Positions 1 through 8,786 of a stretch of DNA of 64,000 nt are shown in pieces. A program made the translations under genes and the position numbers. Below the pieces are notes generated by a model. The model saw only the letters and a list, made by a program, of their open reading frames with translations. It was not told the DNA's origin and did no database searches. Position 1 is the first letter of the stretch; every line of letters starts with the position of its first letter. This DNA is from Nitrososphaeria archaeon (lineage in GTDB: Archaea > Thermoproteota > Nitrososphaeria > Nitrososphaerales > JAAOZN01): contig JARVJZ010000001.1 of assembly GCA_029775855.1 (NCBI GenBank), positions 186,001-250,000 of the forward strand, in the 5' to 3' direction.

Positions 1-2
1 TT

Positions 3-596
3 ACAAAGGGTCAGGCTTCCCCCACTCTGAAGCTTGGTGTTAAAACCAAGGCTATACCTGAGCCTAATATCAATGATGCTGTTAACCCGATCTTCTTAGC
101 CCTAGCTGCTGGCGTCACATTCATAGCTAGAGGATATGCCTATGATATCAAGCATCTTAAAGATCTGTTGGTGAAGGCGATTAGACATAAGGGCTTCGCC
201 TTTATAGATGTGCTTCAACCTTGCCCAACCTATAACGATGTCAACACAAAGGCCTTCTACTCTGGTGAAGATAGATTAGACCCGCTAACCAAGAAGCCGA
301 GGCCTAGAGTGTATAGGCTTGAAGACTTGGGGTATGATCCCGTTGTTAGAGCCGATATGACTAAGGAGCAGGTTATGGCAAAGATCTATAAGGTAATCGA
401 GCTCTCGTTAGAATGGGGTGACCATATACCTATAGGCGTCTTCTACCAAAATGAGACTATGCCAACATATGAACAGAGGTTAGAGCAGAGGCTCCGCGCA
501 TACCTATCTAATCCACCGGCTAACCAGAGGCTAAACACACCAGAGGGATTTTCAGCAACGGACATATCTGAGATCTTGCAAGAGCTGAGTGTCTAG
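3..596 (+). CDS. 2-oxoacid:ferredoxin oxidoreductase, beta subunit (3' part)
   Basis: C-terminal part of the thiamine-diphosphate-binding beta subunit of a pyruvate/2-oxoglutarate-type ferredoxin oxidoreductase, which decarboxylates 2-oxoacids to acyl-CoA and reduces ferredoxin in the cytoplasm. The frame is open from base 3 and its start lies before the window. The first visible residues [10 protein letters not shown] are the family's post-TPP-motif segment. They are followed by [26 protein letters not shown] and [13 protein letters not shown], all characteristic of the beta chain of two-subunit archaeal enzymes. The alpha/gamma subunit is presumably just upstream. The exact substrate (pyruvate or 2-oxoglutarate) cannot be told from this part. 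An internal TTG at 168 is not the real start. Confidence 0.9.
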   Translation, partial: TKGQASPTLKLGVKTKAIPEPNINDAVNPIFLALAAGVTFIARGYAYDIKHLKDLLVKAIRHKGFAFIDVLQPCPTYNDVNTKAFYSGEDRLDPLTKKPRPRVYRLEDLGYDPVVRADMTKEQVMAKIYKVIELSLEWGDHIPIGVFYQNETMPTYEQRLEQRLRAYLSNPPANQRLNTPEGFSATDISEILQELSV

Positions 597-620
597 CAAG
601 CTCAGCTGCACACCTAACAT

Positions 621-1526
621 TTATCCTATCACCTCTTTAACCCAGCTTATAGTCTTCTTTAACCCCTCTTCAAATGAAACCATTGGTTCGTAGCCGAGTT
701 TCTTTTTAATCTTAGAAACATCTGGGTAGCTTCTCATAGGCTCACGCTCAGCATCACTCCTAGGAGGTAGAATCAAAAGTTTTGAATCGGAATTAGTTAA
801 CCTCTTCACCTCCTCAGCTACTTGCCTAATGGAGCGTTCTGCACCCGTGCCTACATTGAACACCTCCCCTATAGCTTGAGGGTTAAGTAGACATAGTTCA
901 ACCGCTTTGGCGTAGTTTTCAACATAATAGGGGTCAGTAGTGTCAGCTCCACCATTATAGAGTGGTATATCCACTCCTTGTAGGCAGCATCTTATAAAGT
1001 TAGGTATAGCAGCTGTAAGCCTCTCATACTCCCCAAAGATCTTCCAAGAGCGAAGCACCGTAGCCTTTAACCCTTTATGCATCACATAACTTCTAACAAG
1101 GTACTCACCAATAACCTTAGAGAAGTCATATGGCGTTCTTGGGTTGAAAGAAGTTTCTTCTTTGACTGGCAGTTCAAGAGGCAGCCCATAAACATTAGCT
1201 GAACTTGCATATATAAACCTCTCAACACCTTTTGACGCCGCAGCATCTAAGATGTTTAGTGTACCAAAGTCATTCACAAGATATGTTCCATACGGGTCTT
1301 GGAGGCTCAGCTTGATGTCAGTTATTGCAGCAAGATGAACCACAGCGTCAAAATCAAGCTTACCAAGCACTTGAAGCACAAACTCTCTGTTAGACAGATC
1401 ACCATTCACATCAGCTCCTCTAAGGTCTGTAGTATAGACGTTAAAGCCTCTTTTAGAGAGGTATGATGTAATATGTCGCCCGATGAATCCTGATGCCCCA
1501 GTAACAAGTACATTCAGATTAGGCAT
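621..1526 (-). CDS. NAD-dependent epimerase/dehydratase (UDP-glucose 4-epimerase-like)
   Basis: Extended short-chain dehydrogenase of 301 residues, the usual length of archaeal GalE-like enzymes. The N-terminal Rossmann motif GASGFIGRHI (residues 10-19) binds NAD. The catalytic Ser lies in SSANVYG (about 109-114), and Tyr133 and Lys137 form the YxxxK pair in YDFSKVIGEYL. Such enzymes interconvert or modify nucleotide sugars for glycan synthesis. Substrate cannot be decided from sequence; UDP-glucose/galactose epimerase is the likeliest reading. The gene ends 25 bases from the convergent oxidoreductase gene. The neighbouring glucan phosphorylase on the same strand fits a carbohydrate context, but a 61-base gap containing an A/T-rich stretch suggests it has its own promoter. 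Confidence 0.85.
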   Translation of the reverse strand: MPNLNVLVTGASGFIGRHITSYLSKRGFNVYTTDLRGADVNGDLSNREFVLQVLGKLDFDAVVHLAAITDIKLSLQDPYGTYLVNDFGTLNILDAAASKGVERFIYASSANVYGLPLELPVKEETSFNPRTPYDFSKVIGEYLVRSYVMHKGLKATVLRSWKIFGEYERLTAAIPNFIRCCLQGVDIPLYNGGADTTDPYYVENYAKAVELCLLNPQAIGEVFNVGTGAERSIRQVAEEVKRLTNSDSKLLILPPRSDAEREPMRSYPDVSKIKKKLGYEPMVSFEEGLKKTISWVKEVIG

Positions 1527-1587
1527 ACTTTTGCTGAAAATAATCTGTATATTTAAAAAGTTATCTAACTAACCAACTCCCAACTAT

Positions 1588-3327
1588 TTACTGCAGGTAT
1601 GCTGAGACAACATACTTATGAAGCATAAAGTTGGTGTTGAATCTTGGCGCTAAGATCTTTATAGAATTCTTCATCATATTGATCCATTCACCTCTTGCTT
1701 TGTAATATTTAGGTAGTATTATGTATTCCAGTTTCGCATAGAGGTCTTCAAGTTCCTTCATATACCTTTCCTCCGCAGAAATCTGAGCATCTGGATGCGG
1801 CCCTATAGCCCACCCGGTAACGTTTTCAACCCAGCCTTCAAGCCACCACCCATCCAGCACACTAAAATTCAGCACACCGTTGTGCGCTGCTTTCATTCCG
1901 CTCGTTCCACAAGCTTCATAAGGCGGTAGTGGTGTGTTGAGCCAGACGTCGCACCCTGCGACCATTTTCGCCGCTATGGAAATGTTGTAGTTTTCTAGGT
2001 ATGCTGTCTTTATGCAGCCGCTTAGCTCCTTCATGTGGCGGTGGACCGCTTCTATCATCTCTTTTCCGTAGATGTCGTTTAGATGCGCTTTCCCAGACAT
2101 TATTATCTGAAGTTTATTCACTTTTCCTATTTTCTTCAATCTTCTTAAATCTGAGAAGACCAATGTGTGCCTCTTATATCCAGTCGCCCTTCTAGCGAAG
2201 CCTATTGTTAAAGCGTCATAGGTTAGGTTGTTTGAGGTCTTCTGATTTACAAAATCTATCAGCTCCTTCTTGGCCTCCATATGTGCTTCCCAGAGCTCGT
2301 CGCTGGGTATAATATCTACTCTGCTTAAAAGCTCTGGTTCTTTACTCCACCCGGGTAAGTATTTGTCGTATAGTGCTCTTAGGCTTCTGCAGACCCAAGT
2401 GTATGAATGCACACCATTGGTTATAGCTTTTATGTCATGGTTTGGGAAGAGCTGTTTAGAAACCTCAGCGTGCTTTTTACTAACCCCGTTTACGAAACCG
2501 CTTAAATTTAATCCGAGTAGTGTCATATTGAGGGCGTCGTGCCCGCCATATCTTCTTAGGTGTTCTTCAGGCAATATATCCCCTAAGATGCTCTTTACCA
2601 AGTCATAGTGGAAGATGTCGTGGGCAGAGTTTGTGGGGGTGTGTGTTGTGAAGACACATCTCCTTCTAACCGCTTCTGCATCCATCTCATATCTTCTGAG
2701 CAGCTCTAATGCAACGAAGCTCGTATGCCCCTCATTCATATGATACTTCTTTACAGAGTAGCCCAATGTATCAAGCATCCTTACCCCACCTATGCCTAAA
2801 ATCGCTTCTTGCTTCAACCTATAGGCTCGGTCATCTCCATATAACAAAGACGTAATCTCCCTATCGATGGCTGTATTTGCATCAAGATTTGTGTCTAAAA
2901 ATATGAGAGGAACACGAGAACCATCGACACCTTTTACTTCTAACTTCCAAGCGCCAACCTTAACGCTTCTACCTTCCAACCCAACGGTGACTTCTGTAGG
3001 AAGCTTCGTCAGATACTTAGATGGATCCCATTCATCTAACTCCTCTATCTGCTTTCCCTCTGGTGTTAGGCTCTGCTTGTAGTAGCCTCGCCTATTAAGT
3101 AAAGTTACTCCAACAAATGGTATGCCTAGGTCTGCGGCAGCTCTTAGGGTGTCTGCTGCAAGTATCCCTAACCCACCGCTGTAAATAGGTATTTCACTCG
3201 ATAAACCAACTTCCATTGTAAAGTATGCTATTATATTGCCGTTGGGTGTTTGCATGAATGTTCGCCGGAGTTGGTTTCCATCCCTAACTATAATAGTTAA
3301 ATCTTTTGGTCTACTTTTTTTAGCCAT
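1588..3327 (-). CDS. glgP: alpha-glucan (glycogen) phosphorylase, GT35
   Basis: Phosphorolysis of glycogen or maltodextrin to glucose 1-phosphate; cytoplasmic and PLP-dependent. At 579 residues it belongs to the shorter archaeal/thermophile branch of GT35 rather than the ~800-residue bacterial and eukaryotic type. Diagnostic segments are AYFTMEVGLSSEIPIYSGGLG near residue 34, HMNEGHTSF, the GYKRHTLVF and MSGKAHLND phosphate-site regions, and EACGTSGMKAAHNG, whose Lys (about residue 478) is the PLP Schiff-base lysine. The ATG start is preceded by an A/T-rich divergent region shared with the homocysteine operon. The family assignment is strong; whether glycogen or maltodextrin is the main substrate is not visible. 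Confidence 0.95.
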   Translation of the reverse strand: MAKKSRPKDLTIIVRDGNQLRRTFMQTPNGNIIAYFTMEVGLSSEIPIYSGGLGILAADTLRAAADLGIPFVGVTLLNRRGYYKQSLTPEGKQIEELDEWDPSKYLTKLPTEVTVGLEGRSVKVGAWKLEVKGVDGSRVPLIFLDTNLDANTAIDREITSLLYGDDRAYRLKQEAILGIGGVRMLDTLGYSVKKYHMNEGHTSFVALELLRRYEMDAEAVRRRCVFTTHTPTNSAHDIFHYDLVKSILGDILPEEHLRRYGGHDALNMTLLGLNLSGFVNGVSKKHAEVSKQLFPNHDIKAITNGVHSYTWVCRSLRALYDKYLPGWSKEPELLSRVDIIPSDELWEAHMEAKKELIDFVNQKTSNNLTYDALTIGFARRATGYKRHTLVFSDLRRLKKIGKVNKLQIIMSGKAHLNDIYGKEMIEAVHRHMKELSGCIKTAYLENYNISIAAKMVAGCDVWLNTPLPPYEACGTSGMKAAHNGVLNFSVLDGWWLEGWVENVTGWAIGPHPDAQISAEERYMKELEDLYAKLEYIILPKYYKARGEWINMMKNSIKILAPRFNTNFMLHKYVVSAYLQ

Positions 3328-3468
3328 TTATTTTTCGGTCTTTGAATCATTTAGTTTCTTTCTAATTTCTATATGTATAGTATAATTTAAATTTAAGTTT
3401 TACTAAAAAAGAACATAGTAATATTGTTAAACACTATTTGTGCGCGTATATGGCGTGGAATCTTGATT

Positions 3469-4995
3469 ATGGAAAGAGGCAGAGAGGAACTCCGAGGATA
3501 TGAGCAGATAAATGAGAAGATTAAGCGTGGCGACGCTATCGTAATGACCGCTGAAGAATTCATCGAATTAGTCGAGCAGAGCGGCTTAGAGAAGGCTGCT
3601 AAAGAGGTAGATATAGTCACTACTGGCACATTTGGCGCAATGTGTAGTTCAGGCGCTTTCATGAACTTCGGGCACTCTGAACCACCTATAAAGATGATAA
3701 GATGTTGGCTCAACGATGTCCCAGCATACAAGGGTCTTGCTGCTGTAGATGCATATTTAGGTGCAGCAGCTATGAGTGAAACCAGACCGTTTGAATATGG
3801 CGGTGGTCATGTTATAGAGGATCTTGTGTCGGGTAAGGAAATTGAGCTGAGGGCTGAATCATACGGCACAGACTGCTACCCTAGACGTAGCCTAGAGACC
3901 ACTATCGTATTAGAGGATCTTAATCAAGCCTACCTATATAACCCTCGTAATGCTTACCAAAGGTATAACTCAGCCACTAACAGCTCAGACCGCATCCTCT
4001 ACACATACATGGGCACTCTTCTACCGAGATACGGCAACATAACATTCTCTGGTTCTGGGCAGCTAAGCCCGCTCTACAAAGATCTAGGCTTAGAAACCAT
4101 AGGTTTCGGAACACGAATATTCCTAGGAGGAGGAGTAGGTTATGTTGTAGGCGAGGGCACACAACATAAACCTCAAAGCGGATTTGCAACACTGGCTGTT
4201 AAAGGAGACTTAAAAGGTATGAGCCCAGAGTACCTTAAGGGCGCAGTCTTCCAAAACTATGGGACGACACTTTATGTTGGCATAGGCATACCCATACCCC
4301 TCATAAACATGCGTGTGGCGTCAACTGCGGCGCTAAAAGATGAAGACATCCCTGTGGATATACTCGATTACAGCATCCCATCTCGAGATAGACCTATAGT
4401 TAAGAAGAGCAACTATGCTGAGCTTAAGTCTGGAAGAGTACTAATAGGAGACAAAGAGGTGCCTTCATCACCTCTATCAAGCGTTAAAGTTGCCAGAAAG
4501 ATAGCTGAGGTGTTGAAGAAGCAAATCGAAAATAAAGAGTTCTTTCTTCAGCGACCTATAGAGTTGCTACCGAGCTACAGAGAGTTTAAACCTCTCAAGA
4601 TTAAGAAACGTGAAGTGACTGTCAGAGACCTAATGATGCCCCTCCAAGAGCTCATCTTAGCAAGCCCCGAGGACGAAGTAAAGAAGGTTGCCAGACTCAT
4701 CGTTGAAAAGAACATAGATCACATACCTATTATAAGTGAAGACGGTGTGTTGATAGGCATTGTAACGACTTGGGACCTAACTAAAGCTCTTGCTGAAGAC
4801 AAGCACAAACTAAAAGAAATAATGACAAGAACAGTTATAACAGCAAAAGAAGATGAAAGGGTTGACGAAGTTGCAAAGCGGATGGCTCAATACCACATCT
4901 CTGGGTTGCCAGTAGTCGATGATGTTATGCATGTAAAAGGGTTGATAACCTCAGATGATATTTCAAGAAAACTTGTAGGGAGGCGAGCTGCTTGA
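3469..4995 (+). CDS. homocysteine biosynthesis protein (COG1900/DUF39) with C-terminal CBS pair
   Basis: COG1900 (HcyBio) protein followed by two CBS domains. In Methanosarcina the homologue (MA1821) is needed with a NIL-ferredoxin partner to convert aspartate semialdehyde and sulfide to homocysteine. Seen here: the family core with GAMCSSGAF (Cys59 from the chosen ATG), the TDCYPR motif (Cys136), NFGHSEPPIK, and glycine-rich FLGGGVGYVVGEGTQH. The CBS pair, which usually senses adenine nucleotides, occupies about residues 385-505 (VRDLMMP and LKEIMTR). An upstream in-frame TTG at 3424 would add 15 residues, but family members begin near the ATG. The stop overlaps the next gene's TTG start (TTGA), so the two are translationally coupled. 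Confidence 0.9.
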   Translation: MERGREELRGYEQINEKIKRGDAIVMTAEEFIELVEQSGLEKAAKEVDIVTTGTFGAMCSSGAFMNFGHSEPPIKMIRCWLNDVPAYKGLAAVDAYLGAAAMSETRPFEYGGGHVIEDLVSGKEIELRAESYGTDCYPRRSLETTIVLEDLNQAYLYNPRNAYQRYNSATNSSDRILYTYMGTLLPRYGNITFSGSGQLSPLYKDLGLETIGFGTRIFLGGGVGYVVGEGTQHKPQSGFATLAVKGDLKGMSPEYLKGAVFQNYGTTLYVGIGIPIPLINMRVASTAALKDEDIPVDILDYSIPSRDRPIVKKSNYAELKSGRVLIGDKEVPSSPLSSVKVARKIAEVLKKQIENKEFFLQRPIELLPSYREFKPLKIKKREVTVRDLMMPLQELILASPEDEVKKVARLIVEKNIDHIPIISEDGVLIGIVTTWDLTKALAEDKHKLKEIMTRTVITAKEDERVDEVAKRMAQYHISGLPVVDDVMHVKGLITSDDISRKLVGRRAA

Positions 4996-5381
4996 AGGTA
5001 AAACTACGCTACTCGCATGAAGTAGCCTCAAAACCCATTTTGGCTGAGATCATCTTGAAGACAGGATTGCTCATCAACATACTTGAAGCCAAACTCACAC
5101 CTAAAGAAGGTGAAATGGTTATAGATATAGCTACACAAGGCTCAGCTCTAAAGAATGCGCTACAACAACTTCGGTCATCCGGACTAGAGGTTATCGAGCT
5201 TAGAAGCTTAGTAGAAGTGGATAAAGGATTATGCATATCTTGCGGCGCATGCATCTCACCATGCCCCTCTAAAGCCATCAGCTTCGACGAAAATCTTGAC
5301 ATAGAGATAGATGCTAAAAGGTGTATAGGTTGTGGCATATGTGTAAAAGCTTGCCCACGAAGAGCTATCCAACTGATCTAA
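4992..5381 (+). CDS. NIL domain plus 2[4Fe-4S] ferredoxin, homocysteine synthesis partner
   Basis: 129 residues: an N-terminal NIL domain (about 1-75, the ferredoxin-like fold also found in methionine ABC transporters) and a C-terminal two-cluster ferredoxin. Cluster ligands are Cys81/84/87/91 and Cys111/114/117/121 (CISCGACISPC and CIGCGICVKAC). Homologue of methanogen MA1822, which acts with the COG1900 protein in assembling homocysteine from sulfide and an aspartate-derived aldehyde, probably supplying electrons to reduce a persulfide. The TTG start overlaps the upstream stop in a TTGA junction. The following UPF0280 gene overlaps it in another frame, giving a compact three-gene operon. 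Confidence 0.9.
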   Translation: MKVKLRYSHEVASKPILAEIILKTGLLINILEAKLTPKEGEMVIDIATQGSALKNALQQLRSSGLEVIELRSLVEVDKGLCISCGACISPCPSKAISFDENLDIEIDAKRCIGCGICVKACPRRAIQLI

Positions 5382-6190
5382 ATGGAGAAATAGCCCCGCC
5401 GAGGATATACCAAATATATCAAAGAGGACTGTATCGAGCAAAGGCAAGAATCAAAGAATCGAACCTAAATGTAATATCAGATAAAGAAGAAGCTATAAAC
5501 ATAGCCATACAAACTATCTACAACCAGAGAATACTACTTGAAGACTACATAAGAAAAGACCTAAGATTCAGATACGCGCTCAAACCAATAAGCCCAATAG
5601 AAGACGCGCCAGAAGCGGCGAAATTAGCTTGCAGGGCAGCAGAAGAAGCAGAAGTAGGGCCTATGGCTGCTTTACCCGGTGCTTTAGCCGATTTGGCGGT
5701 TAAAAGCATGGCTAAGATTGGATGCAGAGTGAAAGTTGTAGAGAATGGTGGTGAAGTATCAGCTGCTACGGATAGGGAGATTTGTGTGGCTTTGTATGCG
5801 GGCAACTCTCCTATTAGTTCTAAGATAGGCTTTGTGCTTGAAGCTAGCTGTTTAATGGCTGGGTTGGCTACCAGCTCAGCGACTATCAGTCATGCGATTA
5901 GTTTTGGCGAAGCTGACGCGGCTGTTGTTTACGCTGAAGGCGCTGCTTTAGCTGATGCTGCTGCTACAAGGATATGTAATGTGGTTAGAGGTGATGACGA
6001 AGCTGCGGTGCAGAAGGGGCTTGAGGAAGCAGATAAAATAGACCACATTTACGGCGTGTTTATCGTAAAAGGTAGATATGTTGGCAGAAAGGGCAGGCTT
6101 CCAAAAATAGTCAAGATACGAAACCTAGATATAAATAGACAAATACACCTTCAGTTCCATACTGCAGTCTCGCTCGAAAGATATTTTTAG
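5339..6190 (+). CDS. UPF0280 family protein (COG2122, ApbE-like fold)
   Basis: Recognised by RIYQIYQRGLYRAKARIKES, the LEDYIRKDLRF segment, and the alanine/glycine-rich core around EVGPMAALPGALADLAV and VENGGEVSA. The family resembles ApbE/thiamine-biosynthesis lipoproteins in fold. In Methanosarcina the UPF0280 protein MA1715 was implicated with MA1821/MA1822 in sulfide assimilation into homocysteine, which fits its place in this operon. Length (about 280) is normal. The start is awkward: no ATG, GTG or TTG lies in frame between the ferredoxin stop and the conserved N-terminus, so the usable starts (ATG 5321 or 5339) sit inside the ferredoxin gene in another frame. A non-standard start (CTG or ATA) is possible. 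Confidence 0.82.
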   Translation: MCKSLPTKSYPTDLNGEIAPPRIYQIYQRGLYRAKARIKESNLNVISDKEEAINIAIQTIYNQRILLEDYIRKDLRFRYALKPISPIEDAPEAAKLACRAAEEAEVGPMAALPGALADLAVKSMAKIGCRVKVVENGGEVSAATDREICVALYAGNSPISSKIGFVLEASCLMAGLATSSATISHAISFGEADAAVVYAEGAALADAAATRICNVVRGDDEAAVQKGLEEADKIDHIYGVFIVKGRYVGRKGRLPKIVKIRNLDINRQIHLQFHTAVSLERYF

Positions 6191-6216
6191 CGGCTAAATC
6201 AATTAAAAGAGGTAAA

Positions 6217-6834
6217 ATGGAGAACTTGATAGATGCAGACACCTTAAGTAGAATAGAATCTAGGCTTAAAGAGATAGAGGAGCGACGGGAAAAGATCTTG
6301 AGAGATATGCGCTCAATAACACTTAACGCATCTAAAGCCATCATAAATGTGCACGCTGGAAGGAAGAAGGATGCTGAACAACTACTAAAAGAATCAAAAA
6401 AAGTTCTACTCAAAACCTCTAAGATTGCTGGTAATGATCTCCAAAAATACTTAACCCAACCAGCAGCAGAATATGTCGAAGCATCGATAACCGTAGCAGT
6501 ATCAAAGAAGAAGCAGGCGCCAACACAAGAAGAGCTGGGCGTAGAAGATATCCCCTATCTACTGGGCATCTTAGATGCGGTTGGAGAAATCAAAAGAATG
6601 GTCTATGACCGCTTAAGGGAGGGTAAGGTAAAAGAAGCCATAAGGCTCTTCAGAGCGATGGAGAACGTCTACGCTTCACTAACACCCTTCGCGGCATACG
6701 ACCACATCGTCCAAGGAATCAGAAGAAAGATAGACATCGCCAGAGTGCTTATCGAAGACACAAGAGCCATTGTGACAGAGGAATTAAGACGCAGTGCGCT
6801 CATAAAAGACTTGCAGAAAACACTTCGAGTGTGA
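6217..6834 (+). CDS. translin-family RNA/ssDNA-binding protein
   Basis: 205 residues, nearly all alpha-helical by inspection, opening with a charged helix (RIESRLKEIEERREKILRDM) and containing PYLLGILDAVGEIKRMVYDRL and NVYASLTPFAAYDH, typical of archaeal translin-like proteins. Translins form ring oligomers that bind RNA or single-stranded DNA and in some cases cleave RNA. It overlaps the endonuclease V start by four bases, so the two are co-transcribed; a shared role in handling nucleic acids is inference. Archaeal members are often loosely annotated as haloacid dehalogenases, which this sequence does not support. Confidence 0.8.
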   Translation: MENLIDADTLSRIESRLKEIEERREKILRDMRSITLNASKAIINVHAGRKKDAEQLLKESKKVLLKTSKIAGNDLQKYLTQPAAEYVEASITVAVSKKKQAPTQEELGVEDIPYLLGILDAVGEIKRMVYDRLREGKVKEAIRLFRAMENVYASLTPFAAYDHIVQGIRRKIDIARVLIEDTRAIVTEELRRSALIKDLQKTLRV

Positions 6835-7463
6835 GGATGATCTTAGAACCTACACCAGATCAAATAATCTTCTACCAGATAATACAAACCGCTCTCGCGA
6901 AGCTTTATAGAGCGGGTAAAGAACCAAACATAAAAAAGGTCTGTGGACTCGACGTAGCATACCGAAACGAAACAGCAACGGCAGCAGCAGTCATCTTACA
7001 AATTGGCAAAGGGGTAGTTGAAAAAAGCATAGTCAAAGGTCGTTCTCAATTTCCATACATACCTACACTACTTTACGCTAGAGAAGCCCCCCTCTTACTA
7101 GCTGCATACAAAAATCTAAAAACAACACCCGACCTAATTGTCGTGGACGGCCACGGTATAGCGCATCCACGAAAAGCGGGTTTAGCAACGATAATAGGGA
7201 TCTTACTAGATAAGCCAACAATAGGTGTAGCCAAAAGGCTGTTGGTTGGTGAAGTTAAAGAGAGTAATAAAGTATTAGCAAGAATATTTTACAAGAGTAG
7301 ATGTGTAGGCTATCGCGTCAAACCAGAAGGAAGTAAAGCCTTCTATATTAGCCCAGGGTATAAAATAGGATTAAATGGTGTAAAAAGAATAATTCAACTA
7401 CTAGGCTTACGATACCCTGTTGTGTTGAAAGAGGCGGATAGGATTGCACGGTGCTGGAGTTAA
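6831..7463 (+). CDS. nfi: endonuclease V
   Basis: Cleaves DNA (or RNA) at the second phosphodiester 3' of deoxyinosine or inosine. Catalytic residues are visible: Asp41 in CGLDVAY, the wedge motif PYIPTLLYARE (75-85, with Glu85), Asp106 in VVDGHG, and His112 in IAHPR. The family usually has a Gly after the second Pro of the PYIP motif; here it is Thr. The IGVAKRLL segment is also typical. Length 210 matches the family. GTG 6831 overlaps the translin stop; an internal ATG two codons on (6837) could also serve. The end overlaps the riboflavin kinase gene by 20 bases. Repair of deaminated adenine is a common need of thermophiles, but temperature preference cannot be read here. Confidence 0.93.
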   Translation: MRMILEPTPDQIIFYQIIQTALAKLYRAGKEPNIKKVCGLDVAYRNETATAAAVILQIGKGVVEKSIVKGRSQFPYIPTLLYAREAPLLLAAYKNLKTTPDLIVVDGHGIAHPRKAGLATIIGILLDKPTIGVAKRLLVGEVKESNKVLARIFYKSRCVGYRVKPEGSKAFYISPGYKIGLNGVKRIIQLLGLRYPVVLKEADRIARCWS

Positions 7464-8163
7464 ACAGTCAAAGATTAAACCAGCCCTCATACCAGCGCTA
7501 ATAGAGCTACTCATGCTGGGCGCAAAGGATGAACCTGTCAAAATCTCAACGACCGAAATAGCCAAGAGAATAGGGCGTTCACAGCAGTCGGCATCAAATC
7601 ATCTGCTTGAATTAGAAAGAGAAGGATATGTGGAGCGAATAAGGGTTAAAGGAGGCTACGGAATACGGTTAAGCGAAAAAGGTGTTCAAGCCCTAGCCGA
7701 AATCTACCATAAGTTGAAGCAAGCATTAGAAACGCTACCAGAATCAATAACCTTGAAAGGTAGAGTCTTTACAGGAATCGGAGAGGGAGCCTACTATGTC
7801 TCATTAAAAGGCTATCGAAAACAGTTCCTAGCAAAACTAGGCTTCGACCCCTACCCAGGCACACTAAACATCAGGCTTTCAACCACTTTGGATAGGCGTT
7901 TAAGAAGGGAGTTAGAGCATTACCGAGGTATACGAATTCACGAATTTGAAGATGGGCAAAGGACGTTTGGAGGCGCTAGATGTTTTCGTGCTGTGCTAAA
8001 CGATGTGGTAGAAGGAGCGGTGTTAGCTATAGACCGCACACATTACGATGATACTGTAGTTGAGTTTATAGCGCCTGTGAATGTGAGAGAGAGGCTTGGG
8101 TTAAAGGACGGTGCTGAAGTAAGTCTTAACATCCGTTTGACTGAAGATGATTCAAACCACTAG
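7444..8163 (+). CDS. ribK: CTP-dependent riboflavin kinase with N-terminal winged-helix domain
   Basis: Phosphorylates riboflavin to FMN using CTP, the archaeal route. The C-terminal half (about 100-235) is the DUF120/RFK fold with RVFTGIGEGAYYVSLKGY, DPYPGTLNIRL and GGARCFRAVL. The N-terminal half is a MarR/ArsR-like winged helix (about 10-85) with TTEIAKRIGRSQQSASNHL as recognition-helix region, so the protein may repress its own or other flavin genes while sensing its substrate or product. The start lies inside the endonuclease V gene. Its stop shares the tetranucleotide CTAG with the stop of the converging ribL gene, so both steps from riboflavin to FAD are encoded end to end. Confidence 0.93.
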   Translation: MHGAGVKQSKIKPALIPALIELLMLGAKDEPVKISTTEIAKRIGRSQQSASNHLLELEREGYVERIRVKGGYGIRLSEKGVQALAEIYHKLKQALETLPESITLKGRVFTGIGEGAYYVSLKGYRKQFLAKLGFDPYPGTLNIRLSTTLDRRLRRELEHYRGIRIHEFEDGQRTFGGARCFRAVLNDVVEGAVLAIDRTHYDDTVVEFIAPVNVRERLGLKDGAEVSLNIRLTEDDSNH

Positions 8164-8786
8164 AAGTCCTCTAACACATCTCTACTCCTTAGTATTGTAG
8201 ATGTCTTTATAGTGGGTTTGGGTGAATCTAGTCTAACTACCTCTAATTTTATACCACGCTTCACACTTTCACGCAGCAAATCCTCTTCTTTATGCTTCTG
8301 ATCATAACCTATAGCTATAACATCTGGTCGTATAGACTCAACGACCTCAAAGATATTTGACTCACTGCCAAGAAGCGCTAGGTCAACATACCTAATCGAC
8401 GAAACGAGTTCCAGTCTTTCAGATTCACTATTTAGAGGCATATGCCCTTTATTCGCTAAAACCGTCTTATCTCTTGCCACAGAAACTATGAGCACATCCC
8501 CCAAGGCCTTAGATGACTTAAGTGTATAGATATGTCCAGGGTGTATAACATCGAATACACCGCCGGCTAAGATAACCTTCAGCCTACCTCTACCTCTTTC
8601 GGTCAAAGAATATGTGTCGCCGCCTTTCTTAACCAATCCACGTTTAACAGCTTCTTTAAGCACGCTCCTTAATGTAGCCGTGTTAAATGGTAGTGTAGAT
8701 AGCAGATCTTCAAATCTAACCATCCCATGCTTCACTTGCAGTATGAAGGTCTTCGCTAAAACCTCCTTCATCTGCCTACTTACCAA
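8160..8786 (-). CDS. ribL: FAD synthase (FMN adenylyltransferase) with N-terminal winged helix
   Basis: Adenylates FMN to FAD. Residues 70-205 form a nucleotidyltransferase of the cytidylyltransferase superfamily: GGVFDVIHPGH with the HxGH site at 82-85, SVARDKTV, and TIKTSTILR near the C-terminus as the counterpart of the ISSTxIR motif. Archaeal RibL is normally about 150 residues; here an extra N-terminal winged-helix-like segment (about 1-68, MKEVLAKTFILQV to YSLTERGRGRL) makes 208. It converges on ribK and overlaps the end of the dph5 fusion gene by 7 bases on the same strand. Having a DNA-binding-like domain on both flavin enzymes is unusual. A glycerol-phosphate cytidylyltransferase is the alternative reading. 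Confidence 0.85.
   Translation of the reverse strand: MVSRQMKEVLAKTFILQVKHGMVRFEDLLSTLPFNTATLRSVLKEAVKRGLVKKGGDTYSLTERGRGRLKVILAGGVFDVIHPGHIYTLKSSKALGDVLIVSVARDKTVLANKGHMPLNSESERLELVSSIRYVDLALLGSESNIFEVVESIRPDVIAIGYDQKHKEEDLLRESVKRGIKLEVVRLDSPKPTIKTSTILRSRDVLEDF

Noticed and set aside
5382-5393. ATG right after the ferredoxin stop as start of UPF0280
   Set aside because: It reads ATG-GAG-AAA-TAG and stops; it is in the wrong frame for the UPF0280 protein.
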